Source: Macropodus opercularis (taxonomy: Eukaryota; Chordata; Actinopteri; Anabantiformes; Osphronemidae). Taken from it: a stretch of 64,000 nt of DNA. Position 1 is the first letter of the stretch. Each line of letters opens with the position of its first letter. The DNA lies in NCBI GenBank assembly GCA_030770545.1, contig CM061106.1, positions 8,288,001 through 8,352,000 of the forward strand, written 5' to 3'. The notes below the pieces were generated by a model. That model saw only the letters and a program-made list of their open reading frames with translations, ran no database searches and had not been told where the DNA came from. Below, in pieces: positions 12,440 to 24,233 of this stretch. Position numbers and translations under genes: made by a program.

Positions 12440-12850
12440 TTCAATTCAATTCTACTTTATTTATATAGCACCAATTCAGTTATCTCAAGGCACTTTACAA
12501 GTAAGGTTTAAGACCTGACACAACTAGACCCAACAAATCCCACATAGAGCAGCTTCTAATTGTAGCCAATCAATACATTGTACATTTTAAAGCAACAGTG
12601 GAGGAAAACCAGCAGACCCAGGCTCAGTGTGGGAGAACATCTGCCTTGACCGGTTGGGGTGAGGGAATAGAGAAGAGAGAAAAGAACATGACAACAACAA
12701 AACAAGCAGCAACAGACACAGGCAGGATGGTTGGACCAGCAACTGAACACTGGAGACGCACGGCTTTGAGTCTGATGATACCTGTAGATGAGAATAGAGA
12801 GAGACAGAAAGAGAGAAACACAACTAGGAGAGAACAGAGACAAAGTTAGT
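12440..12850 (+). repeat. Dispersed teleost repeat
   Basis: The block begins 'caattcaattctactttatt' and continues with 'tatatagcaccaattca', 'ctcaaggcactttac' and similar words that are widely repeated in fish genomes. Its class is uncertain to me; it could be a non-autonomous DNA element. Open frames on both strands are by-products of its composition. Confidence 0.5.
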
Positions 12851-12889
12851 CACATGTGGAAATGGAGGCATGTTAAGAGATGCTAGAAC

Positions 12890-13650
12890 TCGAAGTGGGA
12901 ACAGAAAAAGAGAACATAGTGACAGATAATATGTGTAAATTAATGAAAGTGAAAACAACAAAGAATGAAAGGTTGGTTTATAGCTAGAAAAAGAGAGAGG
13001 TTGTGGTTTTAACAGACGACCGGCTAGTTAACGTGTTGTGAGGTTTGTTATGTGGAGGAGCTGCGCCTTTAAGAACGTCAGTCGCTGTAAAACGCCTCAA
13101 AAAAAGAAGGAAAGAAAAAAAGACCCTCTATTCCAGACTCCTTCATTTCCTGTTCCAGGTTATTTTCACTGTGTCTGCGTCGAGCTTCAGTGAGTTTCCT
13201 CCATTTAAAGGTGAAGTATTTGACTTTATTGTTGTGATTCTTAAGAGTTGGTGCTTTTCACACTAACTGTTGTTTGTTTGCTTTTCGTCAAATCTGCTGT
13301 TCGCTCGTTAAACCTCGTCAGAATGTGATGAACAGACTTTCTCCTCCATGTTGTGTCAGTAGAGTCACAGTAGAACTAGAGTCAGTTTTACCAACTTGGC
13401 GACAGATTTAGCGACTGTTTCTGCTGCTGTTGGAGACTTTTCGTGAGTTTGGCGAAACTTAGTGAAACACGAATCATTCAGCAGGGACCGTTCTCGCGAA
13501 ATGAATCGCGCATGCGCAGCTGAGTCCGCCTCGCTTCTTAGAACGGAACGTAACGTCAACGTTTCTTCAGCGTCACTAAACTAAACCAGTGTCAACATTT
13601 AACTCGTTTCTTTCTCGGTCTCTTACTCGCTTCGTCCACTGTGCGTCTCT
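12890..13650 (+). promoter_or_regulatory. Promoter-like segment, copy 1, with GCGCATGCGC palindrome
   Basis: Relatively GC- and CpG-richer DNA inside an AT-rich spacer. It is duplicated at 15025-15700 (shared words include tttatagctagaaaaaga, ggtttgttatgtggagg and gcgcctttaagaacgtca). A perfect GCGCATGCGC palindrome, the consensus core of NRF1 sites in vertebrate CpG-type promoters, sits at 13508-13517. The inference is that this was, or is, a start region for one of the NLR genes. Confidence 0.45.
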
Positions 13651-15024
13651 CTGTGACGTCACCTACAGATCAACTAAGATAATCACGTCACTCAAATACA
13701 GGAAGCAGTGGGAGACAAAGCCTCAAAGTCTGGTTGGAGCCATGTGTTAGTGATGATAAAATGGCTGAACTGACTTTTAACAATTAAAATAATAATTATT
13801 ATAAGACCTGTGTTTTATTTAATTTAATATTATAACATTTAGCAATAAATGACAAAGCTGATATATGTTAGGTAATTCATTTATTTTAAAAAGAGAAGAG
13901 GTCTATCTCAGTTCTATTATACGAATGACACATGTAATCTATTGCAGACACATTAAATGCGTTGTGGAAGTTCCTTGAGTTAAAGCTGCAATCTTATGTT
14001 TCAGTTTTTTATAATATATTCATGTTAAATTGAGGCCTTTATATAGTGTGTGGTCTATTTAATAAGCCATTGAAGTACCTCTGCCAGATTCAGCTGATAC
14101 TAAAGAGATTATAGTTCATGTCCTCTTGAACTAGGAAAAACTAGTCTGGGTCTGGCGTTAAGTCATTTCATTAAATATCAGTTTACAACTCGACAACTGT
14201 TGCCTCACAACAAGAAGGTCATTATTTTAAAATTGCACAATATGCTGATGATTTAGTGATCATGGTGAGGGATGGGGAGGAGCTGAGCACAGTAGTAATT
14301 CATGTTACTATTAATTATTATTATTATTATTATTATTATTAATTAATGAGGGTGGTTGAGGAGGGTTTATCAGAGGAACTGCAGGTGGTTTACAGCACAG
14401 GGAGGATGAGGGTGATGGTGCTATTGATTTTATTTGGACACTAAATGGAGACATTACATCTGTAAACATGACCTCCAGATTCTGGTACAAACATCTCATT
14501 CATGCTGAGATTCAAGCCCCTGACAGCGTAAGGAACTGGTCTCAATGGACTGGCTTTTTGGTTCTGCAGGGGAGAAGGGAGGGAGGAGGTTGTGTCAGTA
14601 GGGACCTTGACTGTGGCCAGACATGTTTTGCATATATCAAGAAACTGTGCACTGTATTGGGGAAGAGAGTGAATAGAATAATAAGTAACATAACTAAATA
14701 ATTAAAAGTGAATAAAAGACTTCTGTGAATTCTACAAACATACATATTCAAGAATTACACTTACATAACATATCTTCACAAGTGTTTAGTTATATCTCTC
14801 AGTATTGTTAACATTGCTGGTATCAAACAGCACAAAGTTCAACAGCAGTCGTTGTCCCAGGGAAGCCCTTGACTGATACCAAGTCACAAAAACCCAACAA
14901 GGTGGAATGTGTGACAGGCTGAAGTTGGTTTAAAAGACACATGTAAGTAAGTAACGAGTTAAATGAACAGACCAGTCAAGAGGTTTTATGTCCAGGGCTT
15001 GTAAATGGACAGGAATCACATTAG
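13651..15024. other. Intergenic with (ATT)n microsatellite
   Basis: No gene is supported. A short ATT repeat lies at 14315-14343. Frames around 14311-14751 appear on both strands and look non-coding. Confidence 0.45.
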
Positions 15025-15700
15025 AAGTGATAAGAGTGGGGAAAGAAAAAGAACATAGTGACCGATGTGTGTAAATTAATGAAAGTGAAATCAACGAAGA
15101 AAGAAAGGTAGGTTTATAGCTAGAAAAAGACGGAGAGCGGTTGTAGTTTTTATAGACGACCGCTAGTTAACATGGTGTGAGGTTTGTTATGTGGAGGTTT
15201 TGCGCCTTTAAGAACGTCAATCACCGTAAAACACCACAAAAGAAGAAGAAAAGGATGAAGATCCTCTATTCCAGACTCCTTCATTTAACTGTTCCAGATT
15301 ATTTTCTCTCTGTCTACATCACGTGGCACATTAATGACGCCACGTGAGCTGTAAAGTTGAACCAAGTCATGGTTTCATACGAGACGTCACCAAACAGATG
15401 ATAAACATGTTTAGGAAAAGTAAACGTATCATTCTGATCACGATGTCTGGTTGTGTTGGGCAGCAGAGGAGGCGTTGCAGGCCCTCCAGCAGCGGCTGCT
15501 GTCCTGAGCTCCGCTCCATCCCAAAGCGACCACACAGTCAGAGCAGAGCAGACTGAACACCACGTTGTCTATACGGGAAGTGAAAGGCGCATGCGCCGCC
15601 GAGGTCGCTCCGAATCTTAGAGCGAGATTTAAATGTTCCTTCACGTCGTCTAAAATAAATCAGTGTTAACATTTAACTCGCCGTTTTTTTCAGTCACTTA
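15025..15700 (+). promoter_or_regulatory. Promoter-like segment, copy 2, with GCGCATGCGC palindrome
   Basis: Second copy of the 12890-13650 segment, 0.85 kb upstream of the plus-strand pyrin-like exon. The palindrome GCGCATGCGC is at 15587-15596. Its retention in both copies while flanking bases drift hints at function. A 5' untranslated exon starting here would fit the distance to the acceptor-like 'gtccag' just before the ATG at 16554, but transcription data would be needed to place the start. Confidence 0.5.
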
Positions 15701-16416
15701 CTCACTTTAGTGATGTCGTTTGCAAACGATCTGGTTCCAAGAGCCGATGCTTTGTAACATGTTTTGTTTATTTTTGGTCCTGGGCAGTTTAGCAAGCAGC
15801 AGGTACGGGGGTGGATGCTGTATGGCTTTTTCAGGGGGGGTACGTGAACTATAAACTCCTCCTGATTGAGGGGGTGTGTATGTTTTAATATGGTCCATTA
15901 AAACAAAATTAGTAATAATAAACGTACATACAACACCATAACAACATCATTATTGAAAGTAATAATACGGAATGATATCAGAACTAAGCTTGACACACAT
16001 GTCTACCGGTTCCCATGTAGTATGTCCCTTTTTCCCCTTAGTAAAACAGCAAAACTACATTTATAACATGCGAATTCTTGTGTTTAGGGAAGATATAAAC
16101 ATGTTTTAGGGTTGAATTCGTGTCTATTCTTATAGTGCAGTGAAAACAGCTGGTAAACTGAGGAAGTTTGTTCATTGCAGACATTTTCTTACTTTGCCAT
16201 ATAGAGGAAAATCATCCTTTGGTTTCAACCTTTTGCCTTTTCACCAGAGTTTGTCGATCTGCTCTTTGACTGTTTTGAAATCAAAGACTTGATCATTATT
16301 TCATAGAGAAAACAGTCAGAGACTCACACGAGAGCAGAGAGAGACTAGCAAAGCTGGACATAGTGGAGAAATGCTCATCTATAATTTGACTGAGATGTTT
16401 ATAGTCAGTGATTCTT
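15701..16416. other. Probable 5' intron or upstream region of the NLR
   Basis: No coding exon is seen. The stretch joins the promoter-like segment to the inverted-duplication arm. Confidence 0.35.
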
Positions 16417-16553
16417 GTTAAGTAGAGTTTAGGCTAAAGTTTCAGTTAAATGTGTGGTTTGAAAGTTGCTGAGACTTGAATGATTAGTAATGTTGATGCT
16501 TAATCTTCCTGCAGATTAACAGTGTTTATGCTGTTTTTGTCCAGGTTTTCACA

Positions 16554-16809
16554 ATGACAGCACAAAACCTTCTGAAGGTCCTGGATGAATTGGTAGACAA
16601 TGACTTTGAGACGTTCAGATTCCATCTAAATCAGAGTGAAAGCCTCTCAGGCCACCAGACCATCCCAAGAGCATCACTGGACAAAGCAACAAGAACAAGC
16701 ACAGTGGACCTGATGCTACAGACCTACACACATGATGCTGTGAAGGTGACCATCATCATCTTAGAGAAGATGAACAGGAAGGATCTGATCAAACGTTTGG
16801 GAGCAGAAG
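16554..16809 (+). CDS. Pyrin-like domain exon of NLR gene 1
   Basis: First coding exon of a plus-strand NLR. It opens MTAQNLLKVLDELVDNDFET and gives 85 residues before the GTGAGAT donor. The predicted fold is a six-helix death-fold pyrin domain, with an acidic helix 2 region and the basic 'RTSTVDLMLQTY' segment, ending 'LEKMNRKDLIKRLGAEG'. In NLR proteins this domain recruits adaptor or effector proteins. The start codon is chosen because it is the first ATG after an acceptor-like 'tttttgtccag' and matches the start in the inverted copy. The exon ends in phase 1, which fits the linker exon at 17249. Confidence 0.85.
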
Positions 16810-17248
16810 GTGAGATACAGCAACACAACAGACATGAACGTCTCTCCAGTCTGAGACATGCATCATGTCACCAGTCAGAACTAGAAGTAAAAGGGGTCAA
16901 AGTGGTCGACGCTCACCAGTCTGTAATATTATGACAATGATAATCATATGATAGTTGAGGTTTAGACTTGGCTCAAAGAATCAGTCGACTCCAGAGGGAA
17001 GTGTATAAATGGAAAAGCACAATGAAATCCTCCAGAGCTGCCTGGTGATCTGAACAGGAAACAGGATAAAAGAGAGAAAACTCACTGAACCAAACACTAA
17101 CCACAGAGAGAGAACGGACACTAATGAACTGACTGTAGCCTCCTGGAGGACGATGATGCTGTAGTTTCCTGTTCTGTTTAACTGCATTGACTCTTAAGTA
17201 TATAAATCAAATGAAAGCTTTTATTTCATGTTGTTTCTCTGTTTGTAG

Positions 17249-17332
17249 ATGTGGAGGATGCTGCAGACGGTGGAGCTTCCTCTGACTCCTCTCAGGTTTT
17301 GTCTCCTACCAGTGACAGCAGTCAGCACGAAG
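17249..17332 (+). CDS. Linker exon of NLR gene 1
   Basis: Acceptor TTTGTAG, 84-bp exon, donor GTAAAG. Joined in phase to the pyrin-like exon it encodes DVEDAADGGASSDSSQVLSP and continues TSDSSQHE, an acidic and serine-rich spacer between the death-fold and FISNA domains. It ends in phase 1 and joins cleanly to the acceptor at 18551. Confidence 0.8.
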
Positions 17333-18551
17333 GTAAAGCTGCTGTTTTATCTAGTTCACATGATTAGATACGTTGTATCTCTGAAGATGGAATATTTGGT
17401 TTTAGACATGACAGACGTCAAAGCAAACAGACAATCTACATGAAAAAAATACAAAACCGTGAGACTTAAACATAAAAGGTAAAAACGTAAGATGAAAAGA
17501 ATCTTGTTAAATTATTAATACATAGCATTTGCAGCTTTTAGTCTAATTGTCTACAGGTCGTCACCGTCATCTCATTCCCGCTGCAGAGTAAAAAGTTTCA
17601 TCATGTTGGATGGAAGTGACAGTAAGCTGTCATGTCAGTGGTAATGTTGGAGGATGCAGCTGCTGGAGCTGTTTAAGTCACCAGATCAAATACATCCGTA
17701 TGTGTAAAGCTTCTCTTGCTGCTCTTTCAAACCACTTGTCTTCTGTGTCGACAATGTGAACGTATCCTCAAACCAGTGACACTTGCCTTTCAATGCTTAG
17801 CTGCCTTATTAGCTCCTCAGCATTTCCTGAGTGTTGCAAGGGTGAATTGTTTGTCACATGCATATAATGCAAATATGACAATGTGACAGTTTGGTCAATT
17901 GGTCATTTTGGTCAGATAGTCTGTTCTGAAAGCAGCACAGACATTTGTTCGGATGAAGCACAAACATCTTAGAGTCTTTACTGATCCCACATCAGAAATT
18001 CTCTTGTTAAGCATCTCACAAAAGAAAAAAACTGTACAATGTGCAAAAGCAAGGTAAAGTGACTTTACAAATCTGAGCAAATCTTTCCTAATGAAAACAG
18101 TCTCTTTCTAATACTGGATACGCTTTGCAATGCATATTTCAATGTTCAATATAATGTTCAGAATTGACTTACTTTAATTTAAGTGGCATAAATTCGGAAC
18201 CCACCATGTCCGAGTACAATAAATTTGTATTTGTTGAGATTTGTTGCAAATGATTTTATTTGGATCGTCGACCACTTTTTTTCCCCTTTAAATAAAAATG
18301 GGTCTGGGATCTTATGAATTAAAGGAGCAGATCTACCTCATTTAAAGCAAGTCTGTCCAAAGACAACACTTGAAATCAGACCAGAGAAAAGCACCACTGG
18401 ACTCTTTGCTTTGGGGTAAAGGGGCATCGATCGATCTTGACATTAAAGACAAACTCACTTACAGATCATGTTTCTAGAAAAAGAATCAACCCTGTTACTG
18501 ATAAACCCACTGTACAAACTCAGTGATGTTTTCTGTTTGTCTTTGCTCCAG
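17333..18551. other. Intron of NLR gene 1
   Basis: About 1.2 kb of intron between the linker and FISNA-NACHT exons. The first part (to about 17690) is shared with the inverted arm at the left edge; the rest is not. No other exon is seen. Confidence 0.7.
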
Positions 18552-20409
18552 ATGGAATGATTCCAGTACCACAGCCACGACACATCACATACTATCAACA
18601 GAAGCTCCAGGATCACTTCAGGCACAGGTTTTCCTTAGTACAAGAAGGCTGGACACAAAAGAAAGACGCACAGCAACTACACACTATCTACACAGAGCTG
18701 TACGTCACAGCCAGGGGTCACATACAGATGAACACACAGCATGAAATCCATCAGATGGAAAAGCCAAGAAAGCAAATGGACTCAGAGGATCCGATCCAAC
18801 CCAGCGACATGTTCAAACACCCCTCTGGAGACGGCAGAGCCGTCAAAGCAGTGCTGACCAACGGAATCGCTGGAATTGGAAAAACTGTCCTTGTGCACAA
18901 GTTTGTGTTGGACTGGGCTGAACAAAGGTCCAGTCAAGACGTGCATCTGATTTTCCCCTTCACCTTCCGTCAGCTGAATCAGCTGATGGGACAGAAGTTT
19001 AGTTTGGCAGAGCTCATTCATAAATGTTTCCATGAAACAGTGTCCATCAGCCAAGAGGCTCTGAACTACATCTTTACATCTCTACAGTCATCAGGAAACA
19101 CCAACTACGACAAGAGCGAGTTCAAGCTTCTGTTTGTGTTTGATGGACTGGACGAGAGTCGCCTTCATCTGAACCTTGTTGATGTTGATGATCGTAGTTC
19201 TACTGATGTAACAAAGTCGACCGAAGTGGACGTCCTGATAAAAAACCTCATCAGGGGCAACCTGCTTCCCTCTGCTCGCCTCTGGATCACCACACGACCT
19301 GCAGCAGCCAACCAGACCCCTCTAGAGTTTGTTGACATGGTGACAGAGGTCAGAGGGTTCACTGACCCACAGAAGGAGGAGTACTTCAGGAAGAGGTTCA
19401 CAGATGAGCAGCAGGCCACAACCATCATCTCCCACATCAAGACAAAACGAAGCCTCCACATCATGTGTCACATCCCAGTCTTCTGCTGGATCACTGCTAC
19501 GGTTCTGGAGGATCTGCTGAGAACCAGAGAGGGAGGAGAGCTGCCCAAGACCCTGACTGAGATGTACACAGAGTTCCTGGATTTTCAGATGAAGCAGACT
19601 AAAGAGAAGTACGGACCAGAACAGAGCATCAAGTACATCAAGTCATTAGCAAAACTGGCTTATGAGCAGCTGGAAAAGGGAAACTTGATCTTCTACGAGA
19701 ACGATCTGAAAGAGAGCGGCATCGATGTCAGTGGAGCCTCAGTGTGTTCAGGAGTGTTCACAGAGATCTTTAAAGAAGAGCGAAGGAAGAAGGATGAATT
19801 CAAGATGTTCAGCTTTGTTCATCTGAGTGTTCAGGAGTTTCTGGCTGCTGTTCATGTGATGCTGTGTTTCAACAACGACAACACAAATGTGATGTCTTTG
19901 CCACGACTGTCACTACAGAACCTCAGATTGCTTTTAAGGAAAACATCTCTGACTGTGATTCACAGGTTTGCTATAAAGAAGGCCTTACAGAGTCCAAATG
20001 GACACCTGGACCTGTTCCTTCGCTTCCTACTGGGACTTTCACTGCAGACCAATCAGACTCTTCTACCAGGCCTGATGACCCAGACAGGAAGTAGCTCACA
20101 GACCAATCAGGAAACAGTCCAGTACATCAAGAAGAAGCTCAGTGAGGATCTGCCTGCAGAGAGAAGCATCAACCTGTTCCACTGTCTGAATGAACTGAAT
20201 GATGGTTCTCTAGTGGAGCAGATCCAACAGAACCTGAGATCAGGACGTCTCTCCACACATGAACTGTCTCCTGCTCAGTGGTCGGCTCTGGGCTTCATCT
20301 TACTGTCATCAGAAGAAGATCTGGACGTGTTTGACCTGAGGAAATACTCTGGTTCAGAGGAGGCTCTGCTGAGGCTGCTGCCAGTCGTCAAAGCCTCCAA
20401 CAAAGCTGT
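18552..20409 (+). CDS. FISNA-NACHT-WHD-HD2 exon of NLR gene 1 (fish NOD-like receptor)
   Basis: This 1858-bp exon carries the core of a cytosolic NOD-like receptor. Counting from the methionine at 18557: a FISNA region (about residues 5-90, with QQKLQDHFRHRFSL and IYTELYVT), the NACHT P-loop GIAGIGKT (103-110), Walker B LLFVFDGLDE (191-200), the arginine-bearing SARLWITTRPAAA strand, the RGFTDPQKEEYFRKRF helix typical of NLRC3-like fish NLRs, then a winged-helix segment with FSFVHLSVQEFLAAVHV and a helical HD2. Key ATP-binding residues are present, so ATPase switching is expected. The exon starts after GCTCCAG, and the donor is GT/GTAAGT at 20409/20410; phases agree on both sides. Joined to the pyrin-like exon it makes a pyrin-NLR. 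The middle and 3' parts are almost identical to NLR gene 2, the 5' part is not. Confidence 0.93.
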
Positions 20410-22340
20410 GTAAGTCCTCACATGACTGAAATGTGTATCAACAGCCTGGAGTTGTCCTCAGCCAGAGACGTCTGCAGCTGAGCTGAGTGATTCATCTACA
20501 CATTAGACGCATTAACATCTTGAACGTGTGTCTGGCCTGCTCAGGTGTAGGATCAGCATCATTAAGCAAGTGACTTTACACAGAAAACACTATATGAATA
20601 CTCCTATTACTAATAATAATTATAATAATAACTCTGGATTAGCATGGGAGCAGCTATAAAGTGATTGCTTTTCATCATCCAGTCGTGACTCAGATCTCAG
20701 TAGGCTGCAGCATAATGTGACAGAATAAAGCTGCTGTGTGACCAGTAATGAGTAAATTAATCTACATAAACAAAAGCTCAACAATAGTTTATCATTAAAC
20801 ATTAAATACATGAGTGAAATGTTCAGTTCAGTTTATTTAAGGCTCCAGGAGACAACAGAGCAGCATCAACAGAACACAGGCAGGTCGTTGGTCCTGCATC
20901 TGCTCCTGGAAAGTCTGACTGGAATCTACACACAGGTTGTTCCTACGCAGGTGGTCACATGGTCGTCTGGCTACGACTTCAAGGGTTTAGAAAGAAAGGG
21001 CAGATTAGATGTTGGCCTATAGCTGCTAGTTCTCCAGGGTTGAGAGCAGGTTTGTTCAGTGAAGGTTTGACCACAGCAGCCTGAAAAGCCTGAGCTACGT
21101 AGCAGAGACTGGTTGGTTTGATTCAACGTGGACGTGCTGATGAACAGAAGAACTTCTGTGAGTGATCTAGTTGGGATTGAGTCTAAGAGACAAGCAGTCA
21201 GACAGAGTCACCAGCAAATGAATCAATGTCTCTAATGGTTCCAATGTTCTAAGGAAAGAAATCCATGAAGTCACTGCTGCTGGTGTTTGAAGCTGCTCTG
21301 GGTCAACACAGCTATGACTCTTAGTCAGTCTGGCTCCAGAGCTGAACAGAAACCAGGGCCTGTTTTAATCCTCATTCACTGGCTGTTTCTCTGCTTCCAT
21401 GGACTAATCATGGTCAGTCACACACACTGGACTTTGTTCATTGTATATAAGCAGCTTCACACATCATTCATCCTGCTGCAGCCAGGTTTCAGTAAATCTA
21501 TTAAATATCACGTCTCTGTTAGTAAATGACTTGATGAGTGACCTTCACATAGACCACGTTTCATTAACTCTTGTGTTTTCTTGTATAGGAGATGTTCCTT
21601 CCTACAAACTCACAATCACCCCTCACATAGCACATCACACATCACATTCCCATAGCTCTGCCTTCTACATGCACATCTGGCTGTAGAATGAACCACTTGG
21701 TACCAACAGCCACATTAACACTGTTCAACAGGCCAAAGGCCTTTGATGAACTATATGTTCCATGGAACACAGCAGTTATTAGTATCACGGCCTGTTGAGC
21801 AGAGACAGATGGGAAGTGTCATCTCTTTCCAGTTTCTCCTCCTCTGAAGCTGAATCCCCTTCATGATCAAACTGAAACAGCCACAACTCCCCAAACAGAG
21901 TAGAAGGAAGGACTCTCTCAGAGAAAGCAACAGGCTGGAGGGACTCACTAGATTTACTGGACTCAGGACTTAACCAGCTATAAAATGGCTCAGAACAGGC
22001 TTGAGGAGCAGACGATCTGGTCAGAACAGAGATTAAACATAGATTGTGAAAGAGAGCTGGTTAGAGCAGTTATAACCAGGTGAAGGTGGAAGAGAATGGG
22101 AAACAAACAGGGAGCTCACCCCACCTCCTTTCCTGCTGCTCTGGAGTCTGTCAAGTCTGCCCCATCAACATGAAGCTACTACCTCTGAGCAGACAGCATC
22201 ACCTTTATTTAGTGATGTCCACAGAGAACCAGTGAGCAGGTTTCTGTCCCATGGGTCACTGATAGTCCAGGAAGCAGTGGCCTCTCTGAGCCAGTACCCA
22301 CACTCCTGATGGTTTCTCTCTGTCTCTGACTGTTTTTCAG
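20410..22340. other. Intron of NLR gene 1 between NACHT and first LRR exon
   Basis: About 1.9 kb. The first 0.9 kb and last 0.14 kb match the corresponding intron of NLR gene 2 very closely; the middle segment 21313-22197 is absent there. Direct acagc repeats mark both ends of the extra segment (21308-21312 and 22193-22197). Open frames inside it show no family signature. Confidence 0.75.
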
Positions 22341-22514
22341 GCTCAGTGGCTGTAACATCTCAGAAAGAGGCCTTGAAGCTCTTTCCTCAGTTCTCAGCTC
22401 TCAGTCCTCTAGTCTGAGACAACTGGACCTGAGTAACAACGACCTGCAGGATCCAGGAGTGAAGCTGCTTTCTGCTGGACTGGAGAGCCCACAGTGCCAT
22501 CTGGAAAGTCTCAG
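22341..22514 (+). CDS. First LRR exon of NLR gene 1
   Basis: A 174-bp exon, the unit size of LRR exons in vertebrate NLRs, bounded by TTTTTCAG and a GTCAGG donor. In phase it reads LSGCNISERGLEALSSVL, then SSLRQLDLSNNDLQDPGVKL, ending GLESPQCHLESLR: two ribonuclease-inhibitor-type leucine-rich repeats. LRRs form the sensing or regulatory horseshoe. The same exon begins at 63870 in NLR gene 2. Confidence 0.9.
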
Positions 22515-23359
22515 GTCAGGATGTGTCCAACGTGTAAACGATGAGCTACAGCCTCACTGTTATTTTACATTTGGTTCATCACGTCTCTCTTCAAATACAT
22601 TGAACACGTAGGGTTTCTAGTGTCTGTAGTTAAGGCCACATTTGGTTTGGTTTAAATAAAAAGACACAGACAGGAAAATAAATCTAATGAGAATCTGTTA
22701 TTACAAAATCTATAAAGGCATAAAATATAATATTTATATAAAGGCAGCACATTTGACTAATTCACCAAAAAGATATTGTTGCAGTAGCTCAAACCGGACC
22801 AGGGCAGGGCCCAGATGCAGAAAGAGACAGAGACCAATCTCAAGTTACCAGATATTAGTTCAGATAACAGAGAAGGACAAACACTGTGGAACCAGAACAG
22901 AAACTGCAACACTCTGAACAGGACTGACACAAAGGTTCTGAGAGAACCAGAGACGACAGTAACAGACCTATGACGTCAATGAATCCCTGAACACCAGAAC
23001 AAAACAATCACTGCACACGACAGGAGAAGAGCAGCCAATAGAAAACTAGAACACAAAGCAGCTGCTAGAGCAGGAAGCTGACAAGGTGAAGCCAACGTTT
23101 GAGACTGACTCAACTCTAACCCACAAGAGTTAACCAAAGCAACGAACCGAGCTAGAGGCCAAGGGACAGGACGAGGGACAGCACAAGCAGAGACACGGAC
23201 CAGGGAGGACACACTAGACACACAAACCCGTGGAAAACACAATATACACACTCACTGACTGACACACAACAAATGTGGAGAACTAAGAGGCCCCTCCTGA
23301 TGGATGAAGGACCACACTGCACCAGAGAGATGAAGAAGAATCAGCCTCATTAGCCAAGG
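22515..23359. other. Intron of NLR gene 1, no other exon seen
   Basis: AT-rich near the 5' end, then DNA with a minus-strand frame at 22976-23251 that shows no domain. I consider it non-coding. Confidence 0.5.
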
Positions 23360-23700
23360 ATGGAAGATGAGAGAAGATCATTCTACTGATCCCACAGTGG
23401 AGAAATTCAACTGTTACCATGGCTACAAACAATCAGCAAGAAGTGAAAGGATGAAAGTGGAGCAAAGAACAAGATCCATTATACAAATGTACGACTGTTC
23501 CAAATACCAGACACTGAACATAAAGTCCCAGATCAACTACAGCAGATGATCTGCACGGTGGCTGTTAGACTGGTTGGTTGTAGAGTCTAACAGCAGAAGG
23601 ATCTGTGGCACCGCTCCTTCCTACACTGACTCTGGATCAGTCTCCACTGAAGGAGCTGCTCAGAGCCTCCACTGTCTGATGCAGTGGCTGAGAAGCATTG
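23360..23700 (-). mobile_element. LINE 3' end inserted in NLR intron (minus strand)
   Basis: Reverse-complement copy of the 2715-3173 LINE tail. Shared words include actgatcccacagtggagaa, cagatgatctgcacggtggc, and the 'ctccttcctacactgactctgg' area. It is a 5'-truncated insertion within the intron between LRR exons. Confidence 0.7.
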
Positions 23701-24059
23701 AATACTTAGTATAACACTGAAAGAATGAGACTCCAGTAGCTCTGAAAGTCAATAAACATTCAGCTACAGACCAGTGCAGAGATGTTTCAGTCCCAACCAT
23801 TTGAATACAGGATCCAATGAGGTGAAACCAGACACAACTCAAACCAACACAAACTAAAACACTTCTCACCTGGAAAGAACAGGCAAAAATCCCTTGTGAT
23901 CCATGTGAAGTTGACCATTTTTTTTGTCTGTGGGCTCTTCAAAATGATGATCAGGACAAATCTGATTGGTTATGAATGATTCATCTACACAATGAGACAC
24001 TGAATGGTTTCAAGTTGACTCTTTGTTTTGTATTGTTTCGTCTTTGGTTCTTTATTCAG

Positions 24060-24233
24060 ATTGAGTCGCTGCAGTTTGTCAGAGATCAGCTGTGATTCTC
24101 TGGTCTCAGCTCTGAAGTCCAACCCGTCACATCTGACACAACTGGACCTGAGCTACAACGATCTGCAGGATTCATCAGTGAAGCGTCTGTGTGGTTTTCT
24201 GGAGAGTCCTCACTGTCGACTGGAGACTCTGAG
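24060..24233 (+). CDS. Second LRR exon of NLR gene 1
   Basis: A 174-bp exon after TTTATTCAG, with donor GTCAGA. It reads LSRCSLSEISCDSLVSALKS, then NPSHLTQLDLSYNDLQDSSV, and ends LESPHCRLETLR. The frame joins both neighbours in phase. The repeat is of the ribonuclease-inhibitor type. Confidence 0.9.

Larger units (their letters stand above)
16417..17690 (+). repeat. Right arm of the large inverted duplication
   Basis: Reverse-complement partner of about 445-1745. It spans the immediate upstream region, pyrin-like exon, first intron, linker exon and part of the next intron. Small indels and substitutions show that the two arms are diverging. Confidence 0.85.

Noticed and set aside
13131..13200. 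Possible tRNA or snRNA gene near the promoter-like segment
   Set aside because: No cloverleaf or box pair can be drawn; the conserved words are explained by the 12.9/15.0 kb duplication.
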